Shown here: positions 53,760 through 62,958 of the stretch, piece after piece
Numbering within the stretch: position 1 is the first letter of the stretch
How the letters are laid out: each line of letters starts with the position of its first letter
NCBI GenBank assembly: GCA_003142095.1
Contig: PLON01000017.1
Coordinates: 105,954-169,953 of the forward strand
Source: Acidimicrobiaceae bacterium
GTDB taxonomy: Bacteria > Actinomycetota > Acidimicrobiia > Acidimicrobiales > RAAP-2
Length of the DNA: 64,000 nt
Direction: 5' to 3'
Program-made: the position numbers and the translations under genes
The notes under the pieces: generated by a model
What the model saw: the letters and a program-made list of their open reading frames with translations, nothing else
Told to the model about the DNA's origin: nothing
Databases searched by the model: none

Positions 53760-55286
53760 TCAGCCAGCGTGTCCCGGTTCCGACATCGACACGAAATCCT
53801 TCTGGCGAATGAGCACCAGCGCGGCGAGAGCGCCGACGAGTGCCATGACGCCGCTGACGACGAGCAGGTCGTTCAGCGATCCCGCGAAGCTTGAGCGCAA
53901 CGCGCCGATCACCTGGCCGCGCGCTGCGGCGGGCACGGAATGGATGACCCGACTCCCATAGCCTTCTTTGATATTCGTCACGATCGCGTTCATGTCAGCG
54001 GGCGACAGATGAAGGAACGCCAACGAACCGTTCAACTTGTTTTGCAGAGCGGATGAGAAAATGGTCCCGTAGAGCGCAATGCCCACCGCGATGCCGATTT
54101 GGCGAAAGGTGGCGTTGACGCCCGAGGCCATGCCGGAACGCTCTGGCGTCACGACGCCGACCGCGGTCGAGGCCAGTGGCGGGTTGACCATGCCCGAGCC
54201 GACGCCGGCGATGATGAATCCGATCACCAAGTGCGTCCACGTGGTCGTGCCAGCGATCCCACTCATGAGCAAGAGTCCAACGCCCACCAAGGCGAGTCCC
54301 GGTCCGATCAGCCATCGAATTGGCATGTGGCTACTCAAGCGACCCGCAGCGGTTGCCGACACCAGGGTGCCGCCGCTCAGGACGAGCAGGCGAGCGCCTG
54401 TAGCCAGCGCAGAGAAGCCGAGGTCGTCCTGCAAATACAGAACGAGGTAGAGCAACATGGCGAACAACGAGCCGTTCATGGTGAAGGCGACGATCAATCC
54501 GCCAGAGAATGTGGGCGTTCGAAAGAGTGAGAGATCGAACATCGGTCGAGCAATGCGGTGCTCAGCGACAACGAAGACGACGACCGAGACGGCCGCCAGG
54601 GCCAAACAGATCCATACTCCGCTGTCTCCCCAGCCGTCTTCGCTGGCTCGAATGAGGCCGTAGACGAGAGCAACAAGTCCGATCGTGAGAACAATGAATC
54701 CCGTCCAGTCGGGACTCGACGCGTGGGGCGTCTTGGACTCATCAACTTTCCAGAGCGTGATGGCGATGGCGACGACGCCCACAGGGATATTGACGAGGAA
54801 GATTCCGCGCCAGCTGATACCACTCGTAATAACACCGCCGAGAATCGGTCCAAGCGCGACCGCGATGCCGGTGATCGCGCCCCAGACACCAAACGCGATG
54901 CCGCGTTCTTTCCCGCGAAAGCTCTGAGCGAGCAGAGCGAGGGACGTAGCGAACAAGATTGCCCCGCCGATACCTTGTGCACTGCGCGAGAGAGTCAGCA
55001 TGAGCGGTGACTGGGCGAATCCGCACAGCAATGATCCGAGAGTGAAGATGACCAGCCCGATCACGAAGAGAAATCGTCGTCCGTAGCGGTCGGCCAGCGA
55101 CCCCGCAGTCAATAACAAAGACGCCAACGTCAATGCGTACGCGTCGATCACCCATTGCACGTCGGAGAAACTCGCGTGTAGCTCCCGCTGAATCACGGGC
55201 AACGCGACGATCACAATCGTGACGTCGAGTAGCAACATAAACGTGGCCGCGCAGACCACCACCAAAGTCCACCACTTGCGATCCAT
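53760..55286 (-). CDS. MFS exporter, DHA2 (EmrB/QacA) family
   Basis: 508 residues, 14 predicted TM helices. LDVTIVIVALPVIQREL in helix 1 and GSLADRYGRRFLF in loop 2-3 identify the DHA2 drug:proton antiporter group. GGVITSGISWRGIFLVNIPVG is the family C-motif region. The ATG at 55286 follows AGGAGGGG. Likely a multidrug efflux pump; no regulator lies next to it. Confidence 0.9.
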   Translation of the reverse strand: MDRKWWTLVVVCAATFMLLLDVTIVIVALPVIQRELHASFSDVQWVIDAYALTLASLLLTAGSLADRYGRRFLFVIGLVIFTLGSLLCGFAQSPLMLTLSRSAQGIGGAILFATSLALLAQSFRGKERGIAFGVWGAITGIAVALGPILGGVITSGISWRGIFLVNIPVGVVAIAITLWKVDESKTPHASSPDWTGFIVLTIGLVALVYGLIRASEDGWGDSGVWICLALAAVSVVVFVVAEHRIARPMFDLSLFRTPTFSGGLIVAFTMNGSLFAMLLYLVLYLQDDLGFSALATGARLLVLSGGTLVSATAAGRLSSHMPIRWLIGPGLALVGVGLLLMSGIAGTTTWTHLVIGFIIAGVGSGMVNPPLASTAVGVVTPERSGMASGVNATFRQIGIAVGIALYGTIFSSALQNKLNGSLAFLHLSPADMNAIVTNIKEGYGSRVIHSVPAAARGQVIGALRSSFAGSLNDLLVVSGVMALVGALAALVLIRQKDFVSMSEPGHAG

Positions 55287-55370
55287 AGCCCCTCCTAGTT
55301 CGGGCGCATCGCTCCATGGTAAAGAAATGTGGGCGACTTCACTCGCGACCTAAGGATCCTCACCAGTTCG

Positions 55371-55659
55371 TCATCGCTCCACCACTACTGCTGTGGATCG
55401 ATCTCCCGCGAGCCTTGACCGATCAAAGGCGACGCCCTCCTCACGATCACTGGTTCGAATCTTTGCGTCGAGAAACTCAAGAGCGTGGGCCAGTCGTTCT
55501 ATGTTGATTCGATCAGACGCCGTGTAAAAGTCGATGTCCATGGTGGGAGGAACTGGAACGTTCTGCAGCAATCGCTGCAAACGCGCCAATCACCACGTAA
55601 TCAAGTGAGAAACTATTGAAGACCTCGATTATCGCTTCTGCTTCTAGTTCGTGGTCCAC
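55371..55659 (-). pseudogene. Broken nucleotidyltransferase-like gene (AbiEii/MNT type)
   Basis: A GTG at 55659 opens a frame reading VDHELEAEAIIEVFNS then LDYVVIGAFAA, the usual start of such nucleotidyltransferases. Around 55570-55595 the frame is lost and continues in another as VPVPPTMDIDFYTASDRIN, then LAHALEFLDAKIRT, which carries the D-x-D of the active site. It stops at 55371 without the C-terminal half. The intact XRE gene overlaps it upstream. Single-frameshift interpretation needs confirmation by reading depth or resequencing. Confidence 0.55.
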
Positions 55660-56011
55660 TCTTTGCCTCGATTACTCGCGCATTCTTAAATCCCGCGACG
55701 TTCGCGTCGTGACGCTCTTCGTGTCGCAGACGTTCAACATCAGTCCGTCGAGAATGTCTCTCTAGTAACAACTGGTCGTGGTCATCGAGAACTTCTAGGT
55801 GAATTCTCGGTTCGAGTCCCACAGAAGCCAGAATCCGCTGAACGGACTCAAATCCTGGATCGACTCGTCCACGTTCGATGCGAGCAATCGTTGACTGTGC
55901 TACTCCGGAACGAGTCGCGAGCTCACGCTGCGTAAGGTTCAATCGAACTCGGGCTAGCGCAAGCAAACTGGCGGCCACTGTCGACGTTGTTTGAGATGTT
56001 CGCGCGCTCAA
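55613..56011 (-). CDS. XRE-family helix-turn-helix protein (antitoxin-like)
   Basis: 132 residues. The XRE helix-turn-helix reads LNLTQRELATRSGVAQSTIARIERGRVDPGF in the first half (recognition part VAQSTIARIERGR); the second half has DVERLRHEERHDANV, common in HTH proteins paired with nucleotidyltransferase toxins. The last 47 bases overlap the broken nucleotidyltransferase. It looks like the antitoxin or regulator half of a former two-gene module. Confidence 0.75.
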   Translation of the reverse strand: MSARTSQTTSTVAASLLALARVRLNLTQRELATRSGVAQSTIARIERGRVDPGFESVQRILASVGLEPRIHLEVLDDHDQLLLERHSRRTDVERLRHEERHDANVAGFKNARVIEAKSGPRTRSRSDNRGLQ

Positions 56012-56153
56012 ATGATAGCAGAAGTGCTATCAAATCCGTGAGTCCTGGACGATGCTCGGGTCGGTCCGCGCCAGCCCACGGAAGAACCGTGAAGCACTCG
56101 CGAGATTGATGATTCAACGCGGATCCGTCTACATTGACGCGGGTATAGAAATA

Positions 56154-56171
56154 GTGTCGCTATCGAGACAC
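56154..56171. promoter_or_regulatory. Inverted repeat upstream of DUF1801 gene
   Basis: GTGTC-GCTATCGA-GACAC, 18 bp, ends 32 bp before the DUF1801 start. A TTGACG lies at 56134-56139. Possible operator within the promoter. Confidence 0.35.
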
Positions 56172-56203
56172 CATGTGCTGACGCCGACTAGGGAAGAGAT
56201 TCA

Positions 56204-56602
56204 GTGATGAACAAGAGCGCGACACCGAAAGACAAAACCCCTTCTCAGTTGATTGACGCGAGAATCAAGGAGCTGGGCGACTGGCGTGGAGAAACGCTCA
56301 GTCGTCTGCGCATGTTGTTAAAGGAAGCGGATCCCGACGTCGTTGAGGAGTGGAAGTGGCGGGGCGTTCCGGTCTGGTACGACAACGGAATGATCTGCAC
56401 GGGTGAGACGTACAAAGAGGTGGTGAAGATGACCTTCGCGAAGGGCGCTGCTCTCAAAGATCCTTCCGGCCTCTTCAACTCGAGCCTCGAAGGAAACGTC
56501 CGGCGCGCGATTGATTTCCGCGAAGGCGAGAAAATAAACGAAAAGGCGCTGAAGACTCTCTTTCGTGCTGCTGTGGTGTTGAATCAGGCCAAAAAAGCCT
56601 GA
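56204..56602 (+). CDS. DUF1801 domain protein (YdhG-like)
   Basis: 132 residues of the DUF1801 family: an amphipathic N-terminal helix, then DVVEEWKWRGVPVWYDNGMICTGETY, and a basic tail. These small cytosolic proteins have a SufE/NTF2-like or double-psi fold of unknown role, are spread by transfer, and often appear in stress or iron-related contexts. The tandem ATGs at 56204/56207 give MMNKS. Ribosome site AGGGAAGAG lies 10-18 bp before. Confidence 0.8.
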   Translation: MMNKSATPKDKTPSQLIDARIKELGDWRGETLSRLRMLLKEADPDVVEEWKWRGVPVWYDNGMICTGETYKEVVKMTFAKGAALKDPSGLFNSSLEGNVRRAIDFREGEKINEKALKTLFRAAVVLNQAKKA

Positions 56603-56629
56603 GATTCTCACCGGATCTTCGTCAGGTTG

Positions 56630-56955
56630 CTAGGGCCGCACGTCCCACCAGTTGACTGCAGCGCTTGGGCCCTCTCCCTCACGTCCATCCTTAATCGAGA
56701 CCCGATGTCGAAGCGGAACGAGTGATCGATGATGCTTAGAGTCAACAACCCCCCAGATCCCTCGCGGCAGCCATATCGCTACCGCGACCGCAGTGGACCC
56801 TAATAGTACGAGGCACCACGCACCGTAGCTATCGAGTGACTGCTGAAGTACGAAAAACAAGATGGCGCCAATAATTGGTCTCTCAAACGTCCCCATCCCG
56901 CCAACCACAACCATGAAAATCATATAAGCGGTGTACTGAACGCTGAACGCTGAAC
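56630..56955 (-). pseudogene. C-terminal fragment of a branched-chain amino acid ABC permease (LivM-like)
   Basis: The minus strand reads VQYTAYMIFMVVVGGMGTF then RPIIGAILFFVLQQSLDSYGAW and ends with a basic tail, the last quarter of LivM. An in-frame ATG at 56923 would start inside a TM segment. Upstream it runs into a three-fold CTGAACG repeat and then into another truncated gene on the other strand. The rest of LivM is absent. Confidence 0.75.
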
Positions 56956-56956
56956 G
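56936..56956. repeat. Three tandem CTGAACG repeats at a rearrangement junction
   Basis: CTGAACG at 56936-56942, 56943-56949 and 56950-56956, exactly where the livM fragment meets the 3-hydroxyacyl-CoA dehydrogenase fragment. Confidence 0.8.
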
Positions 56957-57273
56957 ACGACGCCGGTTGGGCGGTGGTGCGCAATAGCATCGGGCTTCGT
57001 CTTTCCGAAGTGGGGCCCATTGAAAATGCCGATTACGTGGGACTCGATCTCACGCGCGCTATCCACGAGTACGTTTTCCCCGCCCTCAGCACCGCCCAGA
57101 AGCCACTGCCAATTCTTGAAGAGGCGATCGCCGCTGGTCACCTCGGCGCCAAGACTGGTCGTGGACTGCTCGATTGGCCCGAGGGTGCTCGTGAAGCGAC
57201 GGGCCGGAGACTGAGCGCTCGCGTGACGTTGCTCGCGTCGTTGATTGATACCGAGACGGCGTCAGCAGAGTAA
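56947..57273 (+). pseudogene. C-terminal fragment of 3-hydroxyacyl-CoA dehydrogenase
   Basis: Reads VRNSIGLRLSEVGPIENADYV then GLDLTRAIHEYVFPALSTA and LGAKTGRGLLDWPEG, the C-terminal domain of short 3HCDH proteins. The NAD-binding N-terminal half is missing; the frame begins after a stop inside the CTGAACG repeats. Fatty-acid or ketone-body degradation context, like the CoA-transferase next to it. Confidence 0.75.
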
Positions 57274-57323
57274 GCCCAAGTCTGGCAGTCGTTGTACCAC
57301 TTCATCGTCCTCGAATGCGATGA

Positions 57324-57515
57324 GCGGGTGACCCGCGGTCTTTCGAGGACATCCGCGCAAGCGAACTCCAGCGTTCCCTCGACGATGCGGCGAGGGAGGA
57401 GAATGTTTACATCGGGTCCGGGCGCGCGTCGGTCCACTACGGCACTCACGGAGAGATTCGAGGACCTTTCGTCCGACTGAAGCCGATGCTCTACGAGTTC
57501 GCTACAACGCGATGA
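57324..57515 (+). pseudogene. Unidentified coding remnant
   Basis: A 63-codon frame with protein-like composition ([47 protein letters not shown]) but no start codon, closed upstream by TGA. It looks like the C-terminus of a lost gene. Its end overlaps the stop of scoB. Family not recognised. Confidence 0.3.
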
Positions 57516-58140
57516 CGAGTTCGGGCTCCGTCGCGGCAAGCACTTCTTCTAACGTCACTCCGGGCGCCAGTTCGCGCAGCACGAGACCCTCGGGCTCGAC
57601 GTCGATCACGCAGAGATCGGTAATGATGCGCTGAACGCAGGACCGGCCAGTGAGGGGCAAATTGCATTCGCGCACGATCTTGTACCCACCGTCCTTGGTG
57701 GTGTGCTCCATCATTACGATCACCCGCTTCGCGCCGTGAACCAGGTCCATCGCTCCGCCCATTCCCTTCACCATCTTTCCGGGAATCATCCAATTGGCCA
57801 GGTCCCCGGTGGCCGAGACCTGCATGGCCCCGAGCACCGCCACGTCGATGTGACCGCCGCGAATCATGGCGAATGACGCCGCCGAGTCGAAGAACGACGC
57901 GCCCGGCAATAGGGTCACGGTCTCCTTGCCGGCGTTGATCAGGTCGGGGTCGATCGCTTCAGGGATCGGATAGGGGCCCACACCGAGAATCCCGTTCTCG
58001 GCGTGTAGCACTACGTGCATACCTTCGGGCACGAAGTTGGGCACCCGCGTCGGTAACCCGATTCCGAGATTCACGTACTGGCCGTCAGCCAATTCGATGG
58101 CCACGCGCGCCGCCAGTTCGTCAGATGTCAGGCCGCTCAC
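57502..58140 (-). CDS. scoB: 3-oxoacid CoA-transferase subunit B
   Basis: 212 residues. Catalytic Glu in the motif [11 protein letters not shown], with [12 protein letters not shown] before it and [23 protein letters not shown] later. Pairs with subunit A to move CoA between succinyl-CoA (or similar) and a 3-oxoacid. Its start overlaps the end of subunit A by 4 bp. Intact, although both flanks are decayed genes. Confidence 0.93.
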   Translation of the reverse strand: MSGLTSDELAARVAIELADGQYVNLGIGLPTRVPNFVPEGMHVVLHAENGILGVGPYPIPEAIDPDLINAGKETVTLLPGASFFDSAASFAMIRGGHIDVAVLGAMQVSATGDLANWMIPGKMVKGMGGAMDLVHGAKRVIVMMEHTTKDGGYKIVRECNLPLTGRSCVQRIITDLCVIDVEPEGLVLRELAPGVTLEEVLAATEPELVIAL

Positions 58141-58886
58141 GAGGTCACCGTCCTTCTTTCAATTCGCTTCTCGACGTTGGGCGTGATTACCACGCGCTGG
58201 ACGAAGATCCCGGGCGTGTGCACATGCATCGGGTCCAACTCACCGGGTTCGACGATCTCCTCGACCTCGGCGATGGTGATCCGGGCGGCGGCGGCGCAAA
58301 GTGGGTTGAAGTTCTGGGCGCTCTTCTCGTAGATGAGGTTGCCGTGGCGGTCGCCGTAGCGCGCGTGAACCAGGGCGAAGTCGGTGCGAATCCCTCGCTC
58401 GAGCACGTACGACCGACCATCAAACTCGCGAACTTCCTTGGGCGGCGACGCCACGGCGACGCCACCCGCCCCGTCGTAACGCCAGGGCAGGCCTCCCATG
58501 GCGACCTGGGTACCTACGCCAGCCGGCGTGTAGAACGCAGGGATGCCTGCGCCGCCCGCTCTCAGTCGTTCGGCGAGCGTGCCCTGAGGAACCAACTCCA
58601 CCTCCAGCTCACCAGAGAGGAATTGGCGCTCGAACTCCTTGTTCTCGCCGACGTACGATCCAGTGGTGCGCCGGATGCGCTTGGCGGCCAGCAGCACACC
58701 TAGGCCCCACCCGTCAACACCACAGTTATTGCTCACCGTCTCGAGGTTCGTCGCTGCACTGGCTGTGAACAACGCCTCGATCAACGAACTTGGGATGCCG
58801 CACAATCCGAACCCGCCCACTGCGAGTGACATCCCGTCGGCGATGTCTTGCACCGCGGCAGCCGCGCTGTCCACAACCTTGTCCAT
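58137..58886 (-). CDS. scoA: 3-oxoacid CoA-transferase subunit A
   Basis: 249 residues. N-terminal [19 protein letters not shown] and [13 protein letters not shown], then [14 protein letters not shown] and [18 protein letters not shown]. This is the SCOT/PcaI-AtoD type subunit. The ATG at 58886 (GTG at 58889 is also in frame) follows TTGGAG. Divergent from the IclR remnant, with a palindrome between. Confidence 0.93.
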   Translation of the reverse strand: MDKVVDSAAAAVQDIADGMSLAVGGFGLCGIPSSLIEALFTASAATNLETVSNNCGVDGWGLGVLLAAKRIRRTTGSYVGENKEFERQFLSGELEVELVPQGTLAERLRAGGAGIPAFYTPAGVGTQVAMGGLPWRYDGAGGVAVASPPKEVREFDGRSYVLERGIRTDFALVHARYGDRHGNLIYEKSAQNFNPLCAAAARITIAEVEEIVEPGELDPMHVHTPGIFVQRVVITPNVEKRIERRTVTS

Positions 58887-58938
58887 CACGCTCCAATCAA
58901 TCTGGTGAGCGCGGTCAACACGTCACTAGTTCATTCTT

Positions 58939-58962
58939 GTAATTTGCAACTCTGCGAATTAC
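58939..58962. promoter_or_regulatory. Putative IclR-type operator upstream of scoA
   Basis: GTAATTTGCA-ACTC-TGCGAATTAC, a 24-bp inverted repeat with one mismatch. It lies in the divergent region between scoA and the IclR remnant, the position expected for an IclR-type site. Confidence 0.5.
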
Positions 58963-58967
58963 TGTAA

Positions 58968-59573
58968 CGCTGCGAGCGCGGCACGACGAACTCGGGCTAT
59001 CAGTTGGCCTCGGCCCTGCTTCGCCTCGCCGAGGCCAGTCGTTCGAGCTTCGAGTTGGACTTGACCCCTTTTCTCGAAGAGCTGAGTCATGAACTACGGG
59101 AGACTGTCGACCTTTCACAGCTCACCGGCCAGACGGTGACGTTCGTGAACCAGGTCGTCGCCATGCGTCGACTACGAGCCGTCTCAGGTATGGGAATATC
59201 GTTTCCGCTCTTCTGCACCGCCGCTGGCCAGGCCATACTCGCCGCACTGGGACCGGCGGCGACAAAGAGACTTCTACCCGAACATTTCGAGCGGTTCACA
59301 CCTTCAACCCACCCGGATCTTGCCTCGCTCGAACGCGAGCTCGACGAGGTGCGCCATACCGGAATCGCGTACGACCGCGAGGAGCACACCCTCGGAATCT
59401 GCGCTATCGGTATGGTGCTGCAGGCATCCGATCAAAATTGGTACGCGGTGTCAGTGCCACTACCCGCCCAGCGTTTCTACGGTCAAAAGAACCGCCTGGC
59501 AATATCGCTCACCACTTCGCTGAATGCATATTGTCAAGGCACAACTGACAGACTATTCAGCCGATCCACCTGA
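58968..59573 (+). pseudogene. IclR-family regulator lacking its DNA-binding domain
   Basis: Frame opens after a TAA at 58965 and reads SGYQLASALLRLAEAS, the region just after the winged helix in IclR proteins, then the effector domain (VDLSQLTGQTVTFVNQV, FPLFCTAAGQAILAA, GIAYDREEHTLGICAIG, VSVPLPAQRF). The helix-turn-helix is absent, and the 81 bp up to scoA leave no room for it. A TTG at 59004 could start a 189-residue effector-only protein. Confidence 0.75.
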
Positions 59574-59739
59574 TCGAAACCATCGCTCGACCGCCCGGGC
59601 TAGCCGGTCGAGACTTCCACCTCAGGCGACGACGTGACCACACAAATGCTCAGCTGGCGGTTCCAAGGGGTGAGCGCAACAACTTGGTGAGTGATTCTGT
59701 TCATGACTACTCACCAAGGAGATTCAAAGGGCTGCCCAC
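59574..59739. other. Intergenic stretch before the IS30 remnant
   Basis: 166 bp without a recognisable gene. It presumably includes the left end of the insertion sequence; I could not match a terminal inverted repeat to the right side. Confidence 0.3.
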
Positions 59740-60690
59740 CTGACCAACGAACAGCGTCGACTGGCGTTTCGGCTTCGACATCAGGGCCTCTCGACGTCGG
59801 CCATTGCGAGGGAAGTGGGCATGACCTCCCAGGGAATGCACGTGGTGCTGCGCGGTCAGAAACGAGACGCCCGGCCCGACGAATGGATGTCGGCGCAGGG
59901 TCGTCTTAGCGTGCACGAGCGTGAGGACATTCTTCTCGGACTCCACCGAGGACTGTCGCTGCGGGCCATCGCCCGAGCCCTCTCACGCGCGAGAGAGCTA
60001 TCGCATCTGGCCAGCGCATCAGCGAGTTCGAGACTGCTCAAAGCGACCGAAGCCCGCCAAGTTCGATGACCCGGTGCTGTGTGAGAAAGTGACCACATGG
60101 CTCGAAGAGTTCTGATCCCCCGACGAGATCTCTCGTCGCCTGCGTCGCGAGTTTCCAAGTGATCCGACCATGCAGATAAGCCACGAGACCATCTATCAGT
60201 CGCTCTACGTGCAAGGGCGCGGTGAACTTCGCCGAGAACTGGCCCGGTGCCCTGCGCTCGGGACATGCGAAACGGCGCAGCCAAGGTTTTGTGGACACGA
60301 GCGGCAAGATCCTCGACAGGGTGATGATCAGTGAACGTCCCGCTGAGGTCGTCGATCGCGCGGTGCCCGGTCACTGGGAGGGCGACCTCATCTTGGGTGC
60401 CAACAACCGCAGTGCCGTGGGCACGCTGGTCGAGCGTTCGACACGTTTCGTGCTGCTCCTGCACTTAGGCAAGGACCACAGTGCCGCGGCCGTCGAAGAC
60501 GCGATGCGACGAGCTATTGCGACGCGGCCGGGCGAACTCGTGCGCAGCGTCACCTGGGATCAAGGCAAGGAGATGTCCAACCATCGATCCTTCACTGTGG
60601 CAACCGGCGCGCCGATCTACTTCTGCGATCCCCACTCACCCCCATTAACGAGGATCAAACGAAAACACGAACGGACTCCTTCGCCAATAG
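59740..60690 (+). mobile_element. Decayed IS30-family transposase
   Basis: Fragments of an IS30 transposase in at least three frames. N-terminal helix-turn-helix LTNEQRRLAFRLRHQGLS, then a second HTH RLSVHEREDILLGLHRG; in another frame VTTWLEEF, a TGA (60113-60115) where Trp is expected, then SPDEISRRLRREFPSDP; then HWEGDLILG and WDQGKEM of the DDE core, and NENTNGLLRQ followed by TAG. Frameshifts and two stops make it inactive; the last part is missing. Confidence 0.85.
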
Positions 60691-60805
60691 TGTCGAAAGA
60701 CCCTAATAATTTTTCCCTTTGACCTTGATAATTCGATCGTGCAAATGTGGTGATATGTTCGAAATACGTGCAGGTCTTTCAGCTAAGGCTGGAAAGGGGA
60801 GTCGA

Positions 60806-61912
60806 ATGAGCAAGTTCGAACCAGACGAGGTAGATCCAAAGCAGTATGAGGTGTCAAGGCGTCGCTTCCTACGCAACGCTGGCGTGGCGGCATCGGTTCC
60901 GTTGCTCGGCGGAATGATGGAGGTGTTGACCGAGCGTGGAGCGGCGGCTTCGACGTTCCACGACGAGTCCAACCCATTGTTCGCAAAACACCCTTCGTAC
61001 AAGTTCACGTTCGTCAACCACGTCACCACCAACAGCTTCTTCACCCCGACCCAGTACGGGATGGCCGACGCAGCGACCATCCTCGGCATCCCTAAGCCGC
61101 TGTGGACGGGCTCGACGACCTCGAGTGTGTCCCAGATGGTGACGGCGTTCGACCAGGCAATCGCCGCCGGGGTGAACGGCATCGCTTCGAGCTTGATCGA
61201 CCCGGTCGCCTTCAACAGGCCAACGGACAACGCCCTCTCCAAGGGCATCCCGGTGATCTCCTACAACGCCGACGAGCCAGGCAACAATCGACTGGCTTAC
61301 GTCGGCCAGAACAACGTCACCGCCGGCGCGGCGGCAGCCGCGCGCATCGTCAAGTTGGTGAAGAAGGGTGCCCTGGTCGGCATGGTGATCGCGACGCCGG
61401 GTTCGGGCAACATCCAGCCCCGGATCAACGGCGCCCTGCCGGTCTTCAAAAAAGCCGGTCTGGACACCGCGGTGGTGGACGGCGGCGCCCTCGAGCCCGG
61501 CGAGATCACCGCCGTCGAGGCCTGGTACACCGGCCACAAGGACGTCAAGTTCCTCTACTCCGTGGACGACGGAGACGCGGTGGCCGTGGCGGACACGATC
61601 AAGAAGTACAACTTGAAGGGCAAGGTCGGGGGCTCGGGCTGGGACGTGGAGGTCCCGGTGCTGCAGGGTGTCAAGAGCGGCGAACTCGACTTCACCATCG
61701 ACCAGCAGTCCTACCTGCAGGGATTCGTCCCGACGATTCAACTGTTCTTGTACGCGATCTCTGGCGGCCTGATGAAGCCGTGCAACACCGACACGGGCCT
61801 CGGCTTCGTTACCTCGGCAAACGTGGCCCCGTACCTTGCACACGCGACACGCTTCGAAGGCAGCGGAGTGGCGGAGACCTCCTACGTGCCGCCGTCTGCG
61901 ATCGCGTACTAG
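60806..61912 (+). CDS. Sugar ABC transporter substrate-binding protein, Tat-exported
   Basis: A 368-residue periplasmic-binding protein of the ribose/rhamnose type I fold. The N-terminus has the twin-arginine motif SRRRFLRNAG; then VNGIASSLIDPVAF and GIPVISYNADEP, typical of this ligand-binding group. ATG at 60806 follows GGAAAGGGGA; the open frame to 60719 is not used. First gene of a three-gene importer with the permease and ATPase downstream. The sugar is unknown. Confidence 0.88.
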   Translation: MSKFEPDEVDPKQYEVSRRRFLRNAGVAASVPLLGGMMEVLTERGAAASTFHDESNPLFAKHPSYKFTFVNHVTTNSFFTPTQYGMADAATILGIPKPLWTGSTTSSVSQMVTAFDQAIAAGVNGIASSLIDPVAFNRPTDNALSKGIPVISYNADEPGNNRLAYVGQNNVTAGAAAAARIVKLVKKGALVGMVIATPGSGNIQPRINGALPVFKKAGLDTAVVDGGALEPGEITAVEAWYTGHKDVKFLYSVDDGDAVAVADTIKKYNLKGKVGGSGWDVEVPVLQGVKSGELDFTIDQQSYLQGFVPTIQLFLYAISGGLMKPCNTDTGLGFVTSANVAPYLAHATRFEGSGVAETSYVPPSAIAY

Positions 61913-61955
61913 GAGGCGTGGCCCGAATCGTGGCTCGCGCCACCGCGTCAGAGAG

Positions 61956-62006
61956 CGATATGCGACAGACCCCCGCTCCGAAGGGGCGGGGGTCTGTCGC
62001 ATATCG
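61956..62006. repeat. Very long hairpin between binding protein and permease
   Basis: Perfect 21-bp inverted repeat (left arm 61956-61976, right arm 61986-62006), extending to about 24 pairs with loop GAA at 61980-61982. Core CAGACCCCCGC pairs with GCGGGGGTCTG. The ATG candidate for the permease (61960) lies in the left arm. Confidence 0.85.
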
Positions 62007-62958
62007 GCTCGTCCAGCGGGCCATGCAGCAGCGCGAGCTCACTGTCGTCCTGGTGACGCTGTTCGTGATCATCTACTTCGGGAGCGTCAACTCGGCCTTC
62101 TACACGACCGCGAACATCATCACGGTCTGTCAGTACCTCGCCTCCATCGCCGTGATCGCCTTCGGAGAGGTGCTGATCCTCTCGCTCGGCGAGATCGACC
62201 TCTCCGCCGGGGCGGTCTATCTGTCCTCACCCTGGTTCCTGTACCTCTTCTGGCACAGCGGGATGCCGATTGGCTGGGCGATCGTGGCCTCGATGGCGTG
62301 CTGCGCCGGCGTCGGCATGATCAACGGGCTGATAACGGTGTGGCTGAACGTCTCCTCGCTGATCGTCACCTTGGCGGTCAACTACGTGCTGTTCGGCTTC
62401 GTGCTGATCGAGTCGAATGATATCCAGGTCGACATGCCAGGCCAAACGGGCCACTTCAGCATAATCTTCGGCGTCGGCGCTTGGTCGACGACCCTCTGGG
62501 CCGCCGTCATGATGCTCGCCATCTGGGCGCTCTTGAAGCGAACGCGCTTCGGCCTCCACGTCACCGCCACCGGTGGCAACCTGCTCGCCGCGGCGGAATC
62601 GGGCATCCGGGTGCGGCGGGTGAAGGTGTGGTGCTTCATAATCATCTCCGCCGCCTCCGGGCTGATCGGGATCCTCGATGCGATCCGCATCGGCAGCATC
62701 AACCCCGGAAGCTCGGGCCTGGACACGGTGCTCCCGGGTATCGTCGCGGCCGTGGTCGGCGGCACTGCGCTGACCGGCGGTCGCGGCACGATCGTCGGAG
62801 CAGCCCTCGGTGCCATCTTCCTCGGCGTGCTCGAGGATGGCTTCAACCTGATCGGTGTCAATGCCAACTGGTTCTATCTGGCAGAGGGGGTCATGATCCT
62901 CGTGGCGATGGTCGCCAACACCCAGCTCGGCATAGTGGCCAGGAGATTTCGCCGATGA
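61960..62958 (+). CDS. Sugar ABC transporter permease (RbsC/RhaP type)
   Basis: About 332 residues with eight to ten TM helices: VLILSLGEIDLSAGAVYLS is the conserved early motif, ESGIRVRRVKVWCFIIISA the EAA-like loop, and GGTALTGGRGTIVGAALGA follows. Starts considered: ATG 61960 (family-like length, but inside the hairpin), ATG 62023 (after the hairpin), GTG 61930. The stop overlaps the ATPase start (ATGA). Confidence 0.85.
   Translation: MRQTPAPKGRGSVAYRLVQRAMQQRELTVVLVTLFVIIYFGSVNSAFYTTANIITVCQYLASIAVIAFGEVLILSLGEIDLSAGAVYLSSPWFLYLFWHSGMPIGWAIVASMACCAGVGMINGLITVWLNVSSLIVTLAVNYVLFGFVLIESNDIQVDMPGQTGHFSIIFGVGAWSTTLWAAVMMLAIWALLKRTRFGLHVTATGGNLLAAAESGIRVRRVKVWCFIIISAASGLIGILDAIRIGSINPGSSGLDTVLPGIVAAVVGGTALTGGRGTIVGAALGAIFLGVLEDGFNLIGVNANWFYLAEGVMILVAMVANTQLGIVARRFRR

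Noticed and set aside
61102..61959. Upstream extension of the sugar permease frame through the binding-protein gene
   Set aside because: The extension is an out-of-frame reading of the binding protein; the permease motifs begin only after about 61960.
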